DNA of 5,555 bases from Acholeplasmataceae bacterium. Its GTDB lineage: Bacteria; Bacillota_I; Bacilli_A; Acholeplasmatales; Acholeplasmataceae. The translations under genes and the position numbers were made by a program. The stretch is taken from NCBI GenBank assembly GCA_023230825.1, contig JALNWO010000111.1, positions 1 through 5,555 on the forward strand. The letters are read 5' to 3'. Positions 5,398 through 5,555 of this stretch are shown piece after piece (positions within the stretch are counted from its first letter, which is position 1; every line of letters starts with the position of its first letter). The notes beneath the pieces were generated by a model, which was given only the letters and a program-made list of their open reading frames with translations, made no database searches and was not told where the DNA came from.

Positions 5398-5435
5398 GCA
5401 AAACGGTAGATAAGATTTTTCTTATCAGCGCTTTG
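5398..5435. repeat. Imperfect hairpin upstream of the last gene
   Basis: GATAAGA at 5409-5415 and TCTTATC at 5420-5426 form a perfect 7-bp stem with a TTTT loop. Outside a small internal loop, GCAAAACG pairs with CGCTTTGC with one mismatch. No T-run follows on the plus strand. It could be the edge of the IS1380 element, a transcription stop or a leader structure for the gene at 5492. Confidence 0.4.
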
Positions 5436-5460
5436 CCTATTTGGATTGAAATTTAGTTTG
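5432..5460 (+). promoter_or_regulatory. Possible Bacteroidota-type promoter for the 5492 gene
   Basis: TTTG at 5432-5435 and TTAGTTTG at 5453-5460 are about 17 bases apart. The second agrees with the -7 consensus TAnnTTTG except at its second base. The ATG follows 31 bases later. It is plausible but weak, and it overlaps the arm of the hairpin above. Confidence 0.3.
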
Positions 5461-5491
5461 CGGAATTAAAGTTAAAAAATAATTCGTGCTT

Positions 5492-5555
5492 ATGAAACCA
5501 TATTTAAATTTTGTTATTTTAGTATTGCTAATTACAACAAAAGGACTTCATGCCC
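5492..5555 (+). CDS. Exported protein, N-terminus only (runs off the window)
   Basis: ATG at 5492 opens 21 codons before the window ends. They read MKPYLNFVILVLLITT and KGLHA: a short basic start, a hydrophobic core of about 12 residues and a small-residue end typical of a Sec signal peptide, with likely cleavage after HA. The region before the ATG is A/T-rich without a Shine-Dalgarno sequence, as at the 1120 gene. The product is therefore probably secreted or periplasmic. Nothing in the visible part shows which family it belongs to. A T9SS cargo protein would fit the neighbourhood, but that is a guess. Confidence 0.6.
   Translation, partial: MKPYLNFVILVLLITTKGLHA

Overview
The window looks like a piece of a Bacteroidota chromosome. 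The evidence is a secreted protein with a type IX secretion (T9SS) type A C-terminal sorting domain, several further sorting-domain remnants, A-rich translation starts without Shine-Dalgarno sequences, and transposase remnants of the IS66 and IS1380 kinds common in that phylum. Only one gene is complete (1120-2568). A second starts at the right edge. Most of the rest is repeats, gene fragments and decayed mobile elements, so this is an accessory or degenerating region.

Layout. 1-125: two small hairpins and a pair of 20-bp direct repeats, perhaps an old IS end. 129-895: two copies of a ~180-bp REP-like element, each followed by a fragment encoding a T9SS sorting domain; the first fragment has an internal deletion and the second is intact to its stop. 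896-1119: leader with a weak Bacteroidota-type promoter. 1120-2568: secreted, probably beta-propeller-like T9SS cargo protein. 2570-2797: remnant of a second, different sorting domain starting one base after the stop codon. 2796-3423: two more REP-like elements with a further sorting-domain fragment between them. 3424-3863: no gene seen. 3864-4267 (minus): frameshifted thioredoxin-fold protein. 4268-4573: no gene seen. 4574-4646: direct repeats resembling IS21-type ends. 4738-5075: broken 3' end of an IS66-family transposase, with a probable right terminal repeat at 5103-5120. 5121-5372 (minus): 5' part of an IS1380-family transposase, cut exactly where the IS66 end begins. 5373-5491: leader with a hairpin. 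5492-5555: start of another exported protein.

The most interesting structure is the four-copy REP-like element. Each copy nests a 20-22 bp near-perfect hairpin inside a pair of divergent, inverted outer arms. The hairpin arms differ between copies at positions that change together, so pairing is kept while sequence is not. The elements alternate with sorting-domain fragments that all start just after the place where the conserved YPNP box would be. Two copies lie upstream and two downstream of the one intact gene. This may be a store of C-terminal ends, or simply scars of recombination between genes that shared 3' ends. The sequence alone does not decide between these.
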